Shown piece after piece: positions 9,673 through 18,685 of a stretch of 64,000 bases of DNA. Within the stretch, counting starts at the first letter, position 1, and each line of letters opens with the position of its first letter. The position numbers and the translations under genes are program-made. The stretch comes from Bacillus sp. FJAT-45350. GTDB lineage: Bacteria; Bacillota; Bacilli; Bacillales; NISU01. The notes below the pieces were generated by a model. That model was not told where the DNA came from. It saw only the letters and a program-made list of their open reading frames with translations, and ran no database searches. The DNA lies in contig NZ_NISU01000001.1 of the NCBI RefSeq assembly GCF_002335805.1, positions 3,046,079-3,110,078 of the forward strand. Reading direction: 5' to 3'.

Positions 9673-10634
9673 TAATCTATCTTTCTTTGTAACTGATATG
9701 ATGCTTTTCCGCTCATTTCTATTGCCTCATTAACCATACCTTCAAGAAGTTCCGTTACAGTTGGAATATCGTTAATTAAACCAGCAACCTGACCACTATT
9801 TAGATGACCTTGATCGGTTTTCCCTTCAATTGCACCTGTTAGATGACGCACTTCATCTGTATGCTCATTAAACTGCTCTAAAGTAATTCCCTTCTTCTCC
9901 ATTTCAAGAAGTGTTTGAGCATAACTAGTATTTAATAAACGGCGTACACGGCCAACCGTCCTACCTACTATTACCGTGCTAGTATCGTCTGCATTCACAA
10001 TTCCTTCTTTATAGTTTTCATGTGCTAACGACTCTTGTGTAACAATAAAGCGAGTTCCCATTTGAACACCAGACGCACCTAATGAAAGCATCGCTAATAA
10101 TCCTTTCCCATCAGCAATTCCTCCAGCTGCTACAACAGGTACACTCACAGCATTAACTATTTGTGGGATAAGTGTTAACGTTGTCGTTTCAAAATTAGAG
10201 TTAATTCCAGCCGCTTCATATCCTTCAGCAACAATCACATCAGCTCCAGCAGCTTCGGCTTTCTTTGCTTGTTTTACAGAAGCTACAACACAAATGACTT
10301 TAATTCCATGTTCTTGAAACTTTTTAATATACGGTGTTGGGTTCCCTGCCGATAATGAAACAACAGGAACGCTTTGTTTAACAATTAGTTTCATAACATC
10401 CTCTGCATACGGTTGAACAGTTATAGCAATATTCACACAGAAAGGCTTATCCGTTTTTGCTTTGACTGCAGTAATGATTTCTTCAATCTCACCCGGAGTC
10501 ATCGTTCCTGCCCCAATAGTACCTAAGCCACCAGCTTCTGAAACCGCTGCAGTTAACTCTGCATGACTGAAATTCCCCATTCCACCTTGAATAATGGGAT
10601 ATTTCAATGAAAGGCATTCGCATAATATATTCAT
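9669..10634 (-). CDS. NAD(P)H-dependent flavin oxidoreductase: nitronate monooxygenase / FabK-like
   Basis: 321-residue FMN-binding TIM barrel of the 2-nitropropane dioxygenase/FabK family. Visible features are IIQGGMGN at the N-terminus, VPVVAAGGIADGKGLLAMLSLGASGVQMGTRF (phosphate-binding glycines), and the late segment MEKKGITLEQFNEH. It could be a nitronate monooxygenase or an enoyl-ACP/CoA reductase; family members of this length with an NHPSGDxE-like ending are not separable by eye. It is divergent from paaY. A role in the PAA pathway, for example as a flavin reductase, is speculation. Confidence 0.82.
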   Translation of the reverse strand: MNILCECLSLKYPIIQGGMGNFSHAELTAAVSEAGGLGTIGAGTMTPGEIEEIITAVKAKTDKPFCVNIAITVQPYAEDVMKLIVKQSVPVVSLSAGNPTPYIKKFQEHGIKVICVVASVKQAKKAEAAGADVIVAEGYEAAGINSNFETTTLTLIPQIVNAVSVPVVAAGGIADGKGLLAMLSLGASGVQMGTRFIVTQESLAHENYKEGIVNADDTSTVIVGRTVGRVRRLLNTSYAQTLLEMEKKGITLEQFNEHTDEVRHLTGAIEGKTDQGHLNSGQVAGLINDIPTVTELLEGMVNEAIEMSGKASYQLQRKIDY

Positions 10635-10698
10635 AATTTCACCTCACGTAGAAATAGTGTTATACTTATTCTATCTTATAATATTAGGGAGGTCTAGT

Positions 10699-11220
10699 AT
10701 GCTTTATCCATATGGCGAAAAAATTCCGAATGTTTCAAATAGTGTTTTTGTTGCTCCTGGTGCCCGTATTATCGGAGATGTAACGATAGGAGACGAATCA
10801 AGCATTTGGTTTAATGCGGTTTTACGCGGAGACGAAGCACCAATTAAAATAGGGAAACGCTGTAATATTCAAGATAACTCTACATGTCACCTTTACGAAG
10901 ATCAGCCTCTCATTCTTGAGGATGAAGTGTCTGTTGGTCACAATGTAATCCTCCATGGCTGTACAATACGAAAGGGCGCTTTAATCGGTATGGGTGCTAC
11001 TGTATTAGATGGTGCAGAGATTGGAGAATATGCATTTATCGGAGCAAACACACTTATTCCGCCTGGTAAAAAAATACCGCCACGTACAATGGTGATGGGC
11101 TCACCAGGAAAGGTAATTCGTGAACTTACAGATAAGGATTTTGAACTTATCCAACTAACAATCGATACGTATACTCAAAAAGGCAAAGAATTTTTAGAAC
11201 AATTAGGTCGCCCAGAATAG
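10699..11220 (+). CDS. paaY: Gamma-carbonic anhydrase-like thioesterase PaaY
   Basis: 173-residue left-handed beta-helix (hexapeptide repeat) protein. Zinc-ligand histidines are visible in NSTCHLYED, VSVGHNVILHGC (two), and the fold repeats run from residue 15 to 140. PaaY in PAA clusters hydrolyses inhibitory CoA esters such as 2-hydroxycyclohepta-1,4,6-triene-1-formyl-CoA, acting with PaaI. Upstream codons are open, but AGGGAGG is placed for the ATG at 10699. It is divergent from the NMO-like gene with a 64-bp gap and is followed by a terminator. A generic gamma-CA role cannot be excluded, but context favours PaaY. Confidence 0.83.
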   Translation: MLYPYGEKIPNVSNSVFVAPGARIIGDVTIGDESSIWFNAVLRGDEAPIKIGKRCNIQDNSTCHLYEDQPLILEDEVSVGHNVILHGCTIRKGALIGMGATVLDGAEIGEYAFIGANTLIPPGKKIPPRTMVMGSPGKVIRELTDKDFELIQLTIDTYTQKGKEFLEQLGRPE

Positions 11221-11228
11221 GCTCCAAT

Positions 11229-11276
11229 AAAAAATAACCTTTGGCCATGTGCCTTAGGTTATTTTTGTTATTTGTA
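11229..11276 (+). terminator. Terminator after paaY
   Basis: Arms AAATAACCT and AGGTTATTT followed by TTGTTATTTG. Confidence 0.8.
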
Positions 11277-11295
11277 ATAGATTTTTTTAAGTCTA

Positions 11296-12192
11296 TTAAT
11301 TATCTTGATTGACCATCAGTGGATGACTAAAAATATCATAGTCTTTACTCTTTTCAGTAGAGTTATTGCCTTCTTTAAAGATTTCTTCAAAGAATTGATT
11401 CGCAGGCTCTGCAAGTGCTTTATAATAATCAGAGAATAGAGACGCTGCTGAGTCACCAAGCCACTTATTCGGTAATAGTTCAGCTGGTAAACCTGGGTCA
11501 ACAAATAAAAACTTACGGTATTCATGAACAAGAATAGTTCTTTCTACAAAGCACTCCCCTGTTGACATGTCACCTTTTTCAATTTTATTTCTACTAATAA
11601 TATACTTCTGACTATATTCTCTAATAAACTCTTCATAACGCTCATTAATTTCTTCAAGATCCCAGCACTTTGATACTAGATTCTGATTTTCCTCTGGACC
11701 CTCGTAATCTGCTATAAAAAAATTAACATATTGCTTGAGGTCATACTTTTCTATCATATCATATACTTGAATTTCTAATTGATTAGGAGATATCCAACAG
11801 CTATTAAACATTGAACCGAATCCACTCCAGACAAGCTCCTGACGAACTTCATCACGGATACTTCGTTTTTCCTCTGGAATTGTATACATTAAGATTCGCC
11901 ACTTACCATCCCAAGAATGAGGATTTAGCTTAAAAATTCTAGTAGCAGCCTCTTCAATACGATTTTTGCCACGGTTAGTCAAAGAATAATAGCTCTTGTT
12001 CCCTTTTTTATTTGATTGTATCCAGCCCTGCTTGTTCATTCTAGAAATTGCTGCACGAACCGATTGGTCATTATGCCCGAACTCCTGTAATAAACGTATA
12101 AGACTACCAATCCATACTTCATTGCCATAATGACGTATATAATCACCGTACAAGGTAAAAATCATCGACCTCGTGTTAAGGGAATTTTCCAA
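11296..12192 (-). CDS. paaX: Phenylacetic acid degradation repressor PaaX
   Basis: 298-residue PaaX-family transcription regulator. The N-terminal winged helix (residues about 8-75, RSMIFTLYGDYIRHYGNEVWIGSLIRLL and VRAAISRMNKQGWIQSNKKGN) is followed by the central PaaX domain (WRILMYTIPEEKRSIRDEVRQELVWSGFG) and C-terminal domain. It should bind phenylacetyl-CoA and release DNA. Translation starts at TTG after AAAGGAG. Its own promoter region (TATAAT near 12215) carries an AGATT/AATCT dyad at 12242-12256, a possible autoregulatory site. It stands separately between the paaY terminator and the paaHJF operon. Confidence 0.92.
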   Translation of the reverse strand: MENSLNTRSMIFTLYGDYIRHYGNEVWIGSLIRLLQEFGHNDQSVRAAISRMNKQGWIQSNKKGNKSYYSLTNRGKNRIEEAATRIFKLNPHSWDGKWRILMYTIPEEKRSIRDEVRQELVWSGFGSMFNSCWISPNQLEIQVYDMIEKYDLKQYVNFFIADYEGPEENQNLVSKCWDLEEINERYEEFIREYSQKYIISRNKIEKGDMSTGECFVERTILVHEYRKFLFVDPGLPAELLPNKWLGDSAASLFSDYYKALAEPANQFFEEIFKEGNNSTEKSKDYDIFSHPLMVNQDN

Positions 12193-12241
12193 CTATATCA
12201 CTCTCCTTTCACAAATACTTAGTTATTATACTATAATTTCA

Positions 12242-12256
12242 AAGATTCGAAAATCT
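12242..12256 (-). promoter_or_regulatory. Dyad in the paaX promoter
   Basis: AGATT-CGAA-AATCT lies over the expected -35 position of paaX (the -10 TATAAT lies downstream). It could be an autorepression site, but no second copy is seen. Confidence 0.35.
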
Positions 12257-12274
12257 CTAAAGTAGTTAGTAAAC

Positions 12275-12314
12275 AAACAAAGGACTAATACTATAGAGAA
12301 TTAGTCCTTTGTTT
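12275..12314 (-). terminator. Terminator of the paaHJ-hydratase operon
   Basis: A 15-bp perfect stem, AAACAAAGGACTAAT and ATTAGTCCTTTGTTT with a 10-nt loop, lies 100 bp downstream of the enoyl-CoA hydratase. A T-rich tract follows on the minus strand. Confidence 0.75.
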
Positions 12315-12417
12315 ACTATGTGGTCAAACAACTAAGCTACTATATCAATTATATGCGTATTACCCTCATGACATGATATATTATAGCTCATTTTCAATTA
12401 TTTGAAAACTGCTTTTG

Positions 12418-13194
12418 TTACTCACCTTTGAAGTTTGGTTTACGTTTCTCTGCGAATGCTTCCAACGCTTCTAAACGGTCTTTAGTTGGAATGATCATTT
12501 CATACGCTTTTGATTCAATTGCTAAACCAGTTTGTACGTCTACATCCATCCCATGACGAATTGCATGTTTTGCTTGTTGTAACGCTAGTGGTCCATTCTT
12601 AAGCATTTGGCTTGCAAACTCCTCACAAACAGCAAATAATTCGTCTGCTCCTGTTACACGGTTTAAAATCCCTAAATCTAACGCTTCTGCAGCAGGGACT
12701 TTTTTCGCAGTTAAAATTAATTCCATTGCTCTTGATTGCCCGATAAGTCTTGGTAATCTTTGTGTTCCACCTGCACCAGGAATAATAGCCCAACTAAGCT
12801 CTGTTAAGCCCATTTGTGCATCTTGTACAGCAATTCTAAAGTCACACGCTAATGCTAGTTCAAAACCGCCACCAAACGCGTATCCATTAATTGCAGCAAT
12901 AGTAGGCTGTGGTAATGCTTCAATTGCAGAAAAAACGTCTCTAATTGCTTTTACATTTCTTCTTACTTCTTGCTCGTTTAAGTGTTTACGTTCTTTTAAG
13001 TCAGCTCCTGCACTAAACGATTTCTCTCCAGCTCCAGTAATAACGACAACACGCACATCTTTATTAATATGAATATCATCTACTACACTTTGTAGCTCTT
13101 GTAATGTTTCATAGTTAAAGCAGTTTAATGCTTCCGGACGGTTAATTGTTACATAGGCAAGATTATTTTTTATTTCATAGTTAATTGTAGCCAT
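12418..13194 (-). CDS. Enoyl-CoA hydratase/isomerase (PaaF-like)
   Basis: 258-residue crotonase. The oxyanion-hole segments SFSAGADLKE (about residue 62) and AFGGGFELALACDFRIA (about 105), and TELSWAIIPGAGGTQRLPRLIG with the catalytic glutamate position, are all present. Upstream codons are open, but GAGGAG is placed for the ATG at 13194. It lies downstream of paaJ and paaH, so it most likely hydrates 2,3-dehydroadipyl-CoA (PaaF role). It may instead act in ring hydrolysis, and the three hydratases of this island cannot be assigned by eye with certainty. Confidence 0.85.
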   Translation of the reverse strand: MATINYEIKNNLAYVTINRPEALNCFNYETLQELQSVVDDIHINKDVRVVVITGAGEKSFSAGADLKERKHLNEQEVRRNVKAIRDVFSAIEALPQPTIAAINGYAFGGGFELALACDFRIAVQDAQMGLTELSWAIIPGAGGTQRLPRLIGQSRAMELILTAKKVPAAEALDLGILNRVTGADELFAVCEEFASQMLKNGPLALQQAKHAIRHGMDVDVQTGLAIESKAYEMIIPTKDRLEALEAFAEKRKPNFKGE

Positions 13195-13335
13195 TTTAAA
13201 TCTCCTCACTATAATGTATTAAAGCATAGGAAAGGATGATGAAAATTACAACCTCCATCATCCAATCTTTGTATATAACTAGTAAGACTGCACTTTTTAA
13301 AAGCTCTATTAATCAGTCTTTACGTAATAGAGTAA

Positions 13336-14538
13336 TTACTCTACATTCTCTACAATTGTAGCGATACCTTGACCTACTCCAATACACATTGTAGCAAGAC
13401 CATGTTTAACATTACGCTTTTTCATTTCATAGATTAATGTAGTAAGAATTCTAGCACCACTTGCTCCTAGCGGATGACCGAATGCAATCGCTCCACCATT
13501 AACATTCACAATATCAGTATCTAACTCAAGCTGATTGATACATTCTAATGATTGAGATGCAAATGCTTCATTTAATTCAATTAGACCGATATCTTCTTTC
13601 GTTAAGCCTGCACGTTGCATAGCTTTACGAGAAGCGTAGATAGGTCCGATACCCATAATACGTGGCTCTAAACCTGCTGTAGCTGAAACTGTATATTTTA
13701 CTAGTGGTTTTAATCCTAGTTCTTTCGCTTTTTCAGCCGTCATTAATAAAAGTGCACAAGCTCCGTCATTTACACCTGAAGCATTACCAGCTGTTACTGT
13801 TCCACCTTCAAATAATGGACGTAATTTTGCTAGTTTTTCTAAAGATGCGTCATGACGAGGATGTTCGTCTGTATCAACAACTGTTACATTTCCTTTACGG
13901 TCTTTGATTGTAACAGGAACGATTTCTTCTTTAAATCGGTTTTCTTCCATCGCTTTTTTCGCACGCTGCTGACTCTCAAAAGCAAATTTATCTTGATCTT
14001 CTCTTGAGATATTGAATTGCTCTGCTACATTCTCAGCTGTTTTTGGCATCGTATCTGAGCCATACATTTCAGCTAATGCTGGATTCGTAAATCTCCAACC
14101 AATTGTTGTATCGAACATCTTCATGTCGCCACGAGGATAATCAATTTCAGGTTTCCCCATAACAAATGGAGCACGAGTCATGCTTTCTGTACCACCCGCA
14201 ATAAAGATATCTCCTTCACCACAAGCAATTGCTCTTGCAGCATATGCTACTGCATCTAAACCAGAACCACATAAACGGTTAACCGTAGTACCACCAATTT
14301 CAACAGGTAAGCCAGCAAGTAATAGAGACATACGAGCTACGTTACGGTTGTCTTCCCCAGCTTGGTTCGCATTTCCGAAGACAACTTCTTCAATTTGTTC
14401 TGGAGGAAGATTAGGATTTCTTTCAACTAAGGCTTTAAGAACTACAGCTCCTAAATCATCTGGACGTACTGATTTAAAAGCACCTTTATATTTGGCAACT
14501 GGAGTTCTGACTGCATCAACAATTACAACTTCTCTCAT
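13336..14538 (-). CDS. paaJ: Acetyl-CoA acyltransferase (3-oxoadipyl-CoA thiolase, PaaJ)
   Basis: 400-residue thiolase. The acylated cysteine lies in [11 protein letters not shown] (about residue 89). The C-terminal pair is [20 protein letters not shown] with the histidine, and CIGVGQG with the second cysteine. In the PAA pathway PaaJ cleaves 3-oxoadipyl-CoA to succinyl-CoA and acetyl-CoA, and also a 3-oxo-5,6-dehydrosuberyl-CoA intermediate. The start follows GGGAGAG. It is 28 bp downstream of paaH. A general beta-oxidation thiolase is possible, but the cluster supports PaaJ. Confidence 0.9.
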   Translation of the reverse strand: MREVVIVDAVRTPVAKYKGAFKSVRPDDLGAVVLKALVERNPNLPPEQIEEVVFGNANQAGEDNRNVARMSLLLAGLPVEIGGTTVNRLCGSGLDAVAYAARAIACGEGDIFIAGGTESMTRAPFVMGKPEIDYPRGDMKMFDTTIGWRFTNPALAEMYGSDTMPKTAENVAEQFNISREDQDKFAFESQQRAKKAMEENRFKEEIVPVTIKDRKGNVTVVDTDEHPRHDASLEKLAKLRPLFEGGTVTAGNASGVNDGACALLLMTAEKAKELGLKPLVKYTVSATAGLEPRIMGIGPIYASRKAMQRAGLTKEDIGLIELNEAFASQSLECINQLELDTDIVNVNGGAIAFGHPLGASGARILTTLIYEMKKRNVKHGLATMCIGVGQGIATIVENVE

Positions 14539-14566
14539 GCTTTATCTCTCCCTTAATTCTTTTTAC

Positions 14567-15418
14567 TTATTTAGTATAGTCGTAAACGCCACGACCTGAT
14601 TTACGGCCTAATCTTCCTGCTTTAACATACTTTTCAAGAAGTGGGCAAGGTCTGAATTTTTCACCAAGTGTCGCATGTAAATATTTTAAGTTATTTAACC
14701 TAGCATCTAAACCAACTAAATCACCTAATTCAAATGGACCCATTGGGTAGTTTAGTCCTAACTTAATCGCTTTGTCGATTTCTTCTGGAGTACCTACACC
14801 CTCTTGAAGCATATAGAATGCCTCATTACCAACCATTGCACTAATACGGCTAGTAACGAAACCAGGGAACTCATTAACAACAACTGTTTCTTTACCCATA
14901 TTTGTTGAAACTTCTTCAACAACTGCCACTGTTTCATCAGATGTTTCTAATCCTCTTACGATTTCAACTAAAGGCATTTTATGAACAGGGTTAAAGAAAT
15001 GCATCGCAATTACTTTTTCAGGACGCTTTGTATATGAACCAATTTCAGTTGGACTCATTGTAGAAGTGTTTGTAGCGAAATAGCAGTTTTCAGAAGCATT
15101 AGCATCTAATGTTTCAAATACACTTTGCTTGATTTCTTTTTTCTCTGGAACAGCTTCAATTACTAGATCAGCTGTTTTCGCAGCTTCACCGATATCTGTC
15201 CTGTACGATAGGTTCGCTTTTCCTTTTGCAGCTTGCTCTTCCGTTAATTTATTACGCTCTACACCTTTATCAAAAATCTTTTCGATTTCTACTTGTGCAC
15301 TTTTAATCGCTTGCTCATTAATATCAACTAATGTTACATCATAGCCTCCAGTAGCGGAAACATATGCAATCCCTCTTCCCATAACACCAGAACCTACAAC
15401 CGTAATACGTTTAACCAC
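14567..15418 (-). CDS. paaH: 3-hydroxyacyl-CoA dehydrogenase (PaaH)
   Basis: 283-residue short-form 3-hydroxyacyl-CoA dehydrogenase. The N-terminal NAD site is ITVVGSGVMGRGIAYVSA (residues 4-21). FFNPVHKMPLVEIV holds the catalytic histidine, and NEFPGFVTSRI and YPMGPFELGDLVGLD the C-terminal domain. It should oxidise 3-hydroxyadipyl-CoA with NAD. Translation starts at GTG (15418), 7 nt after AGGAGG; an ATG just before it is out of frame. It opens the paaHJ-hydratase unit, after a hairpin that separates it from the aldehyde dehydrogenase. Confidence 0.92.
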   Translation of the reverse strand: MVKRITVVGSGVMGRGIAYVSATGGYDVTLVDINEQAIKSAQVEIEKIFDKGVERNKLTEEQAAKGKANLSYRTDIGEAAKTADLVIEAVPEKKEIKQSVFETLDANASENCYFATNTSTMSPTEIGSYTKRPEKVIAMHFFNPVHKMPLVEIVRGLETSDETVAVVEEVSTNMGKETVVVNEFPGFVTSRISAMVGNEAFYMLQEGVGTPEEIDKAIKLGLNYPMGPFELGDLVGLDARLNNLKYLHATLGEKFRPCPLLEKYVKAGRLGRKSGRGVYDYTK

Positions 15419-15505
15419 AGCATTTCCTCCTATAACATTCCTTATTTATATCCTACCGACTATCAAAAAAGGTAAAAACAACCTATTTTATATTTATAAC
15501 AGAAG

Positions 15506-15541
15506 GCGAGCACTCCCTTTTATTCAAAGAAGAATGCTCGC
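15506..15541 (-). terminator. Hairpin between aldehyde dehydrogenase and paaH
   Basis: Arms GCGAGCACTC and GAATGCTCGC (one GU pair). The U-tract is weak, so it may be an attenuator or processing site rather than a full terminator. Confidence 0.55.
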
Positions 15542-15552
15542 TATAATCGAGA

Positions 15553-17076
15553 CTATACGCCAAATGGATTAATTGGACGGCTACCAAAGTACGAAAGAAT
15601 ACTCTTATCCTCTGTATATAAATCTAACGTTTCAATACAAAGCTCACGACCAAAACCTGATTGCTTATAGCCACCAAACGGTGTACCAGGGAATGCTGAG
15701 AACGGACAATTAATCATAACAATCCCAGCTTGAATTTGGTTAGCCACACGCTTAGCGCGCCCTTGGTCTGTAGTCCAGATTGCTGAACCTAAACCAAACT
15801 CTGAATCATTCGCATGTTGAATCGCTTCTTTTTCGTCACTAAACTTCTGAACAACGACAACTGGGCCAAAGATTTCTTCTCTAACTACCTTCATGTCTGG
15901 TGTTACATCTGTAATGACTGTTGGTGCATACCAATGTCCATTTTCAAATCCTTCAATCTTAAGCTCTTCTCCACCAGTTGCAATAGTTGCTCCGTCTTCA
16001 ATAGCAGACTTTACGTAACCATCAATTACTTCAAGCTGCCCACGGCTAATGATCGAACCAACATGCGTTTTCGGATCAAGTGGATTACCTAGCGTTAATA
16101 GCTTCGTTTTCTCTATGAATTTTTCCATGAACTCATCATAGATGTCTTCATGAATATATAATCTAGAACGCGCTTCACAAGACTGTCCAGTATTATAGAA
16201 TATTCCAAATAATGAACCTGCAACCGCACCATCAATATCAGCATCAGGGAATACTAGATTCGGAGATTTCCCTCCTAATTCTAATGTTACACGCTTAAGT
16301 GTTTTTGATGCTTTTGCCATAATATCTTTCCCAGTTGGTGTTGAACCAGTGAAAGCTACTTTATCAACACTTGGATGCTCAACTAAATGGTCACCAATTG
16401 TTGAACCAGGTCCTGGAACAATGTTAACAACACCTTCAGGAACTCCAGCCTCATGACAAATTTCAGTTAAAACAATTGCAGTTAATGGAGTTAAGCTTGC
16501 AGGCTTGATAATTACAGAACATCCTACTGCAATGGCAGGTGCAATTTTCCAAGCTGCCATCATCATTGGGTAGTTCCAAGGAATGATTTGTGCACAAACC
16601 CCAACAGGTTCTTTTTCTGTATAGTTAAAGAACGGTCCAGGTACATTATTAACTGTTCCACGATGACCTACAATTGCTCCTGCATAGAATTCAAAGTCTT
16701 CAATTGATTGAGTAACTTGTCCTTGAGCAGCAGTTAATGACTTACCACTGTTCAATACTTCTAACTCAACTAATTCATTAAAACGAGAACGCATAATTGA
16801 AGCAATTTTATTTAACACACGTGAACGTTTATTTACAGGGTAATGGCGCCACTTACCATTGTCAAAAGCGTTTCTTGCTGCTATTACAGCACGCTCCGCA
16901 TCTTCCTTAGTTGCTTTTGCTACCTTTGCCAACGGCTCTCCAGTTGCAGGATTATACGTAGTGAACGTTTCTCCAGAAGAACTATCAACTCTTTCCCCAT
17001 TAATGACTAGTTGATAAGACTCACGTTTCACTTCCATTGGTTCAAATTGATTTTTCTTCTGTGCAACTTTTGACAT
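15553..17076 (-). CDS. Aldehyde dehydrogenase of the PAA cluster (PacL/PaaZ-N-type)
   Basis: 507-residue NAD(P)-dependent aldehyde dehydrogenase. Catalytic features are TLELGGKSPNLVF (general-base glutamate), NTGQSCEARSR (nucleophile cysteine), and PWNYPMMMAAWKIAPAIAVG in the cofactor site. In PAA degradation it would oxidise 3-oxo-5,6-dehydrosuberyl-CoA semialdehyde. E. coli PaaZ fuses this activity to a C-terminal MaoC-type hydratase, which is absent here. The ATG at 17076 follows AGGAG, and a GTG three codons upstream is less likely. It is 34 bp downstream of paaG. A betaine- or phenylacetaldehyde-type substrate cannot be ruled out. Confidence 0.87.
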   Translation of the reverse strand: MSKVAQKKNQFEPMEVKRESYQLVINGERVDSSSGETFTTYNPATGEPLAKVAKATKEDAERAVIAARNAFDNGKWRHYPVNKRSRVLNKIASIMRSRFNELVELEVLNSGKSLTAAQGQVTQSIEDFEFYAGAIVGHRGTVNNVPGPFFNYTEKEPVGVCAQIIPWNYPMMMAAWKIAPAIAVGCSVIIKPASLTPLTAIVLTEICHEAGVPEGVVNIVPGPGSTIGDHLVEHPSVDKVAFTGSTPTGKDIMAKASKTLKRVTLELGGKSPNLVFPDADIDGAVAGSLFGIFYNTGQSCEARSRLYIHEDIYDEFMEKFIEKTKLLTLGNPLDPKTHVGSIISRGQLEVIDGYVKSAIEDGATIATGGEELKIEGFENGHWYAPTVITDVTPDMKVVREEIFGPVVVVQKFSDEKEAIQHANDSEFGLGSAIWTTDQGRAKRVANQIQAGIVMINCPFSAFPGTPFGGYKQSGFGRELCIETLDLYTEDKSILSYFGSRPINPFGV

Positions 17077-17118
17077 GATTACCACTCCTAATTATCGAAT
17101 ATATTATTCCAGTTTAGA

Positions 17119-17892
17119 TTACTCTCCAGTAAACTCTGGTCTTCTTTTTTCAATAAAAGCTTGGACTCCTTCACGATGGTCCTTAGATAATCCTGCTGTT
17201 CTTTGTCCATAGGCTTCTTTTTCTAGCATTTCTGTCAACGTAGCAGTTGAACTTTCATATAGATACCTTTTGATTAATCCAATTGCCTTTGTAGGCATGT
17301 TCGCAAGTCTTTCCGCGAACTTTGTAATTTCGTTATCCCACTCTTCAACAGTGACCTTTTTCGTAATTAAACCTAAAGACAATGCTTCGTCAGCAGAAAT
17401 TTTTTCGCCAAGGATTGCTAATTCTACTGCTTTGGCATGACCAACAATTCGCGGTAAGTAGTAAAGGCTACCAGAATCGGGAATTAACCCAATATGAATG
17501 AATGCTTCTATAAAACTAGCTTTTTCTGACGCGATGCGGAAGTCACACGCAAGGGCTAGGCTCATACCTGCTCCTGCAGCTACACCATTTACCGCAGCAA
17601 TAATAGGCTTCTCAATCCCTGCAATCTTCTCGATTAATGGATTATAGCGTGTACGCAAAAATTCAGCATGGTCAGTACTTTCATCAACATCAACAAGGTC
17701 TTGTCCTGAACAAAATGCACGTCCAGCCCCAGTAATAACAATACATCGAACATTCGCATCTCTTTCAGCTTCACGAAGGACTTTAATCATTTCTTTATTC
17801 ATCACTTCAGTAAAAGCATTTAGCTTATCCGGTCGATCCATTGTAATCCAACCTACTAAATTCTTAACCTCGTACTTTATTGTCTGATACAT
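17119..17892 (-). CDS. paaG: 1,2-epoxyphenylacetyl-CoA isomerase PaaG
   Basis: 257-residue crotonase-fold isomerase. The motifs ITGAGRAFCSGQDLVD (oxyanion hole, about residue 60), GVAAGAGMSLALACDFRIA (about 105), and FIHIGLIPDSGSLYYLPRIVG are diagnostic of PaaG, with the Asp in PDSGS as the expected acid. It converts ring-1,2-epoxyphenylacetyl-CoA to oxepin-CoA. It is 16 bp downstream of the second hydratase, with a strong AGGAGG. This is the clearest of the three crotonases. Confidence 0.92.
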   Translation of the reverse strand: MYQTIKYEVKNLVGWITMDRPDKLNAFTEVMNKEMIKVLREAERDANVRCIVITGAGRAFCSGQDLVDVDESTDHAEFLRTRYNPLIEKIAGIEKPIIAAVNGVAAGAGMSLALACDFRIASEKASFIEAFIHIGLIPDSGSLYYLPRIVGHAKAVELAILGEKISADEALSLGLITKKVTVEEWDNEITKFAERLANMPTKAIGLIKRYLYESSTATLTEMLEKEAYGQRTAGLSKDHREGVQAFIEKRRPEFTGE

Positions 17893-17908
17893 AGATTACC
17901 TCCTTCCT

Positions 17909-18685
17909 TTACTCCCCAGTAAAGTTCGGCTTTCTTTTTTCGATAAACGCTTTCATCCCCTCTTTTTGATCCTGAGAACCAAAAAGTAAGTAGAAATTTT
18001 TACGCTCTAGTTGTAAACCATCTACTAAAGGAGAATCGACAGCTTTATTAACAGCTTCTTTAATTAGCCTTAAAGATAGTGGAGCTTGATTAGAAAGACG
18101 TTTCGCAAACTTCATTGTTTCTTCAAACAAGACTTCTTTTCCTACTAATCTATTAACTACTCCATAATCATAAGCTTCTTTTGCTGGCATAGGAGCACCA
18201 AGCCAAAGCCATTCAAGTGCTTTCGCCTTACCCATTATCTTTGTTAGTCTTTGCGTACCGCCAGCACCTGGCATAACTCCAATGTTTACTTCTGGAAAGC
18301 CAAATTGTGCTGATTCTGCAGCAAACAAAATGTCACAATTCAAAGCTAGTTCAAATCCACCACCAAAGGCATAGCCATTTACTGCCCCAATAATTGGTTT
18401 CTTAATAAGAGCGATACGATCCCATACAGCAAACTGATCTAACTTCTCAAGAGAAATTGGAGTATCTTCTGCCATCTCATCAATATCAGCTCCAGCAGCA
18501 AATGCTCGATCATTACCTGTTACGATGATAATACGAACTTGTTCTTCCTGGTCAAACTGCTCAAGAGCTGCTACGATCTCATCAACCATCGGACGGTTTA
18601 AAGCATTTAAAACCTTAGGGCGGTTGAGTTGAAGAACACCAACCGCATCTTCCGTCCAGGTTTTGATAAACTCATAATTACTCAT
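17909..18685 (-). CDS. paaF: Enoyl-CoA hydratase (PaaF/ECH-type)
   Basis: 258-residue crotonase. It has DRAFAAGADIDEMA (oxyanion hole) and AFGGGFELALNCDILFA, then FPEVNIGVMPGAGGTQRL with both catalytic glutamates, as expected for a true hydratase. The start ATG at 18685 overlaps the EthD-like stop by 8 bp (ATGAGTAA) and uses GTGAGG. It could be the PaaF hydratase or the separate oxepin-CoA hydrolase that some bacteria use instead of a PaaZ MaoC domain. The symbol is tentative. Confidence 0.82.
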   Translation of the reverse strand: MSNYEFIKTWTEDAVGVLQLNRPKVLNALNRPMVDEIVAALEQFDQEEQVRIIIVTGNDRAFAAGADIDEMAEDTPISLEKLDQFAVWDRIALIKKPIIGAVNGYAFGGGFELALNCDILFAAESAQFGFPEVNIGVMPGAGGTQRLTKIMGKAKALEWLWLGAPMPAKEAYDYGVVNRLVGKEVLFEETMKFAKRLSNQAPLSLRLIKEAVNKAVDSPLVDGLQLERKNFYLLFGSQDQKEGMKAFIEKRKPNFTGE

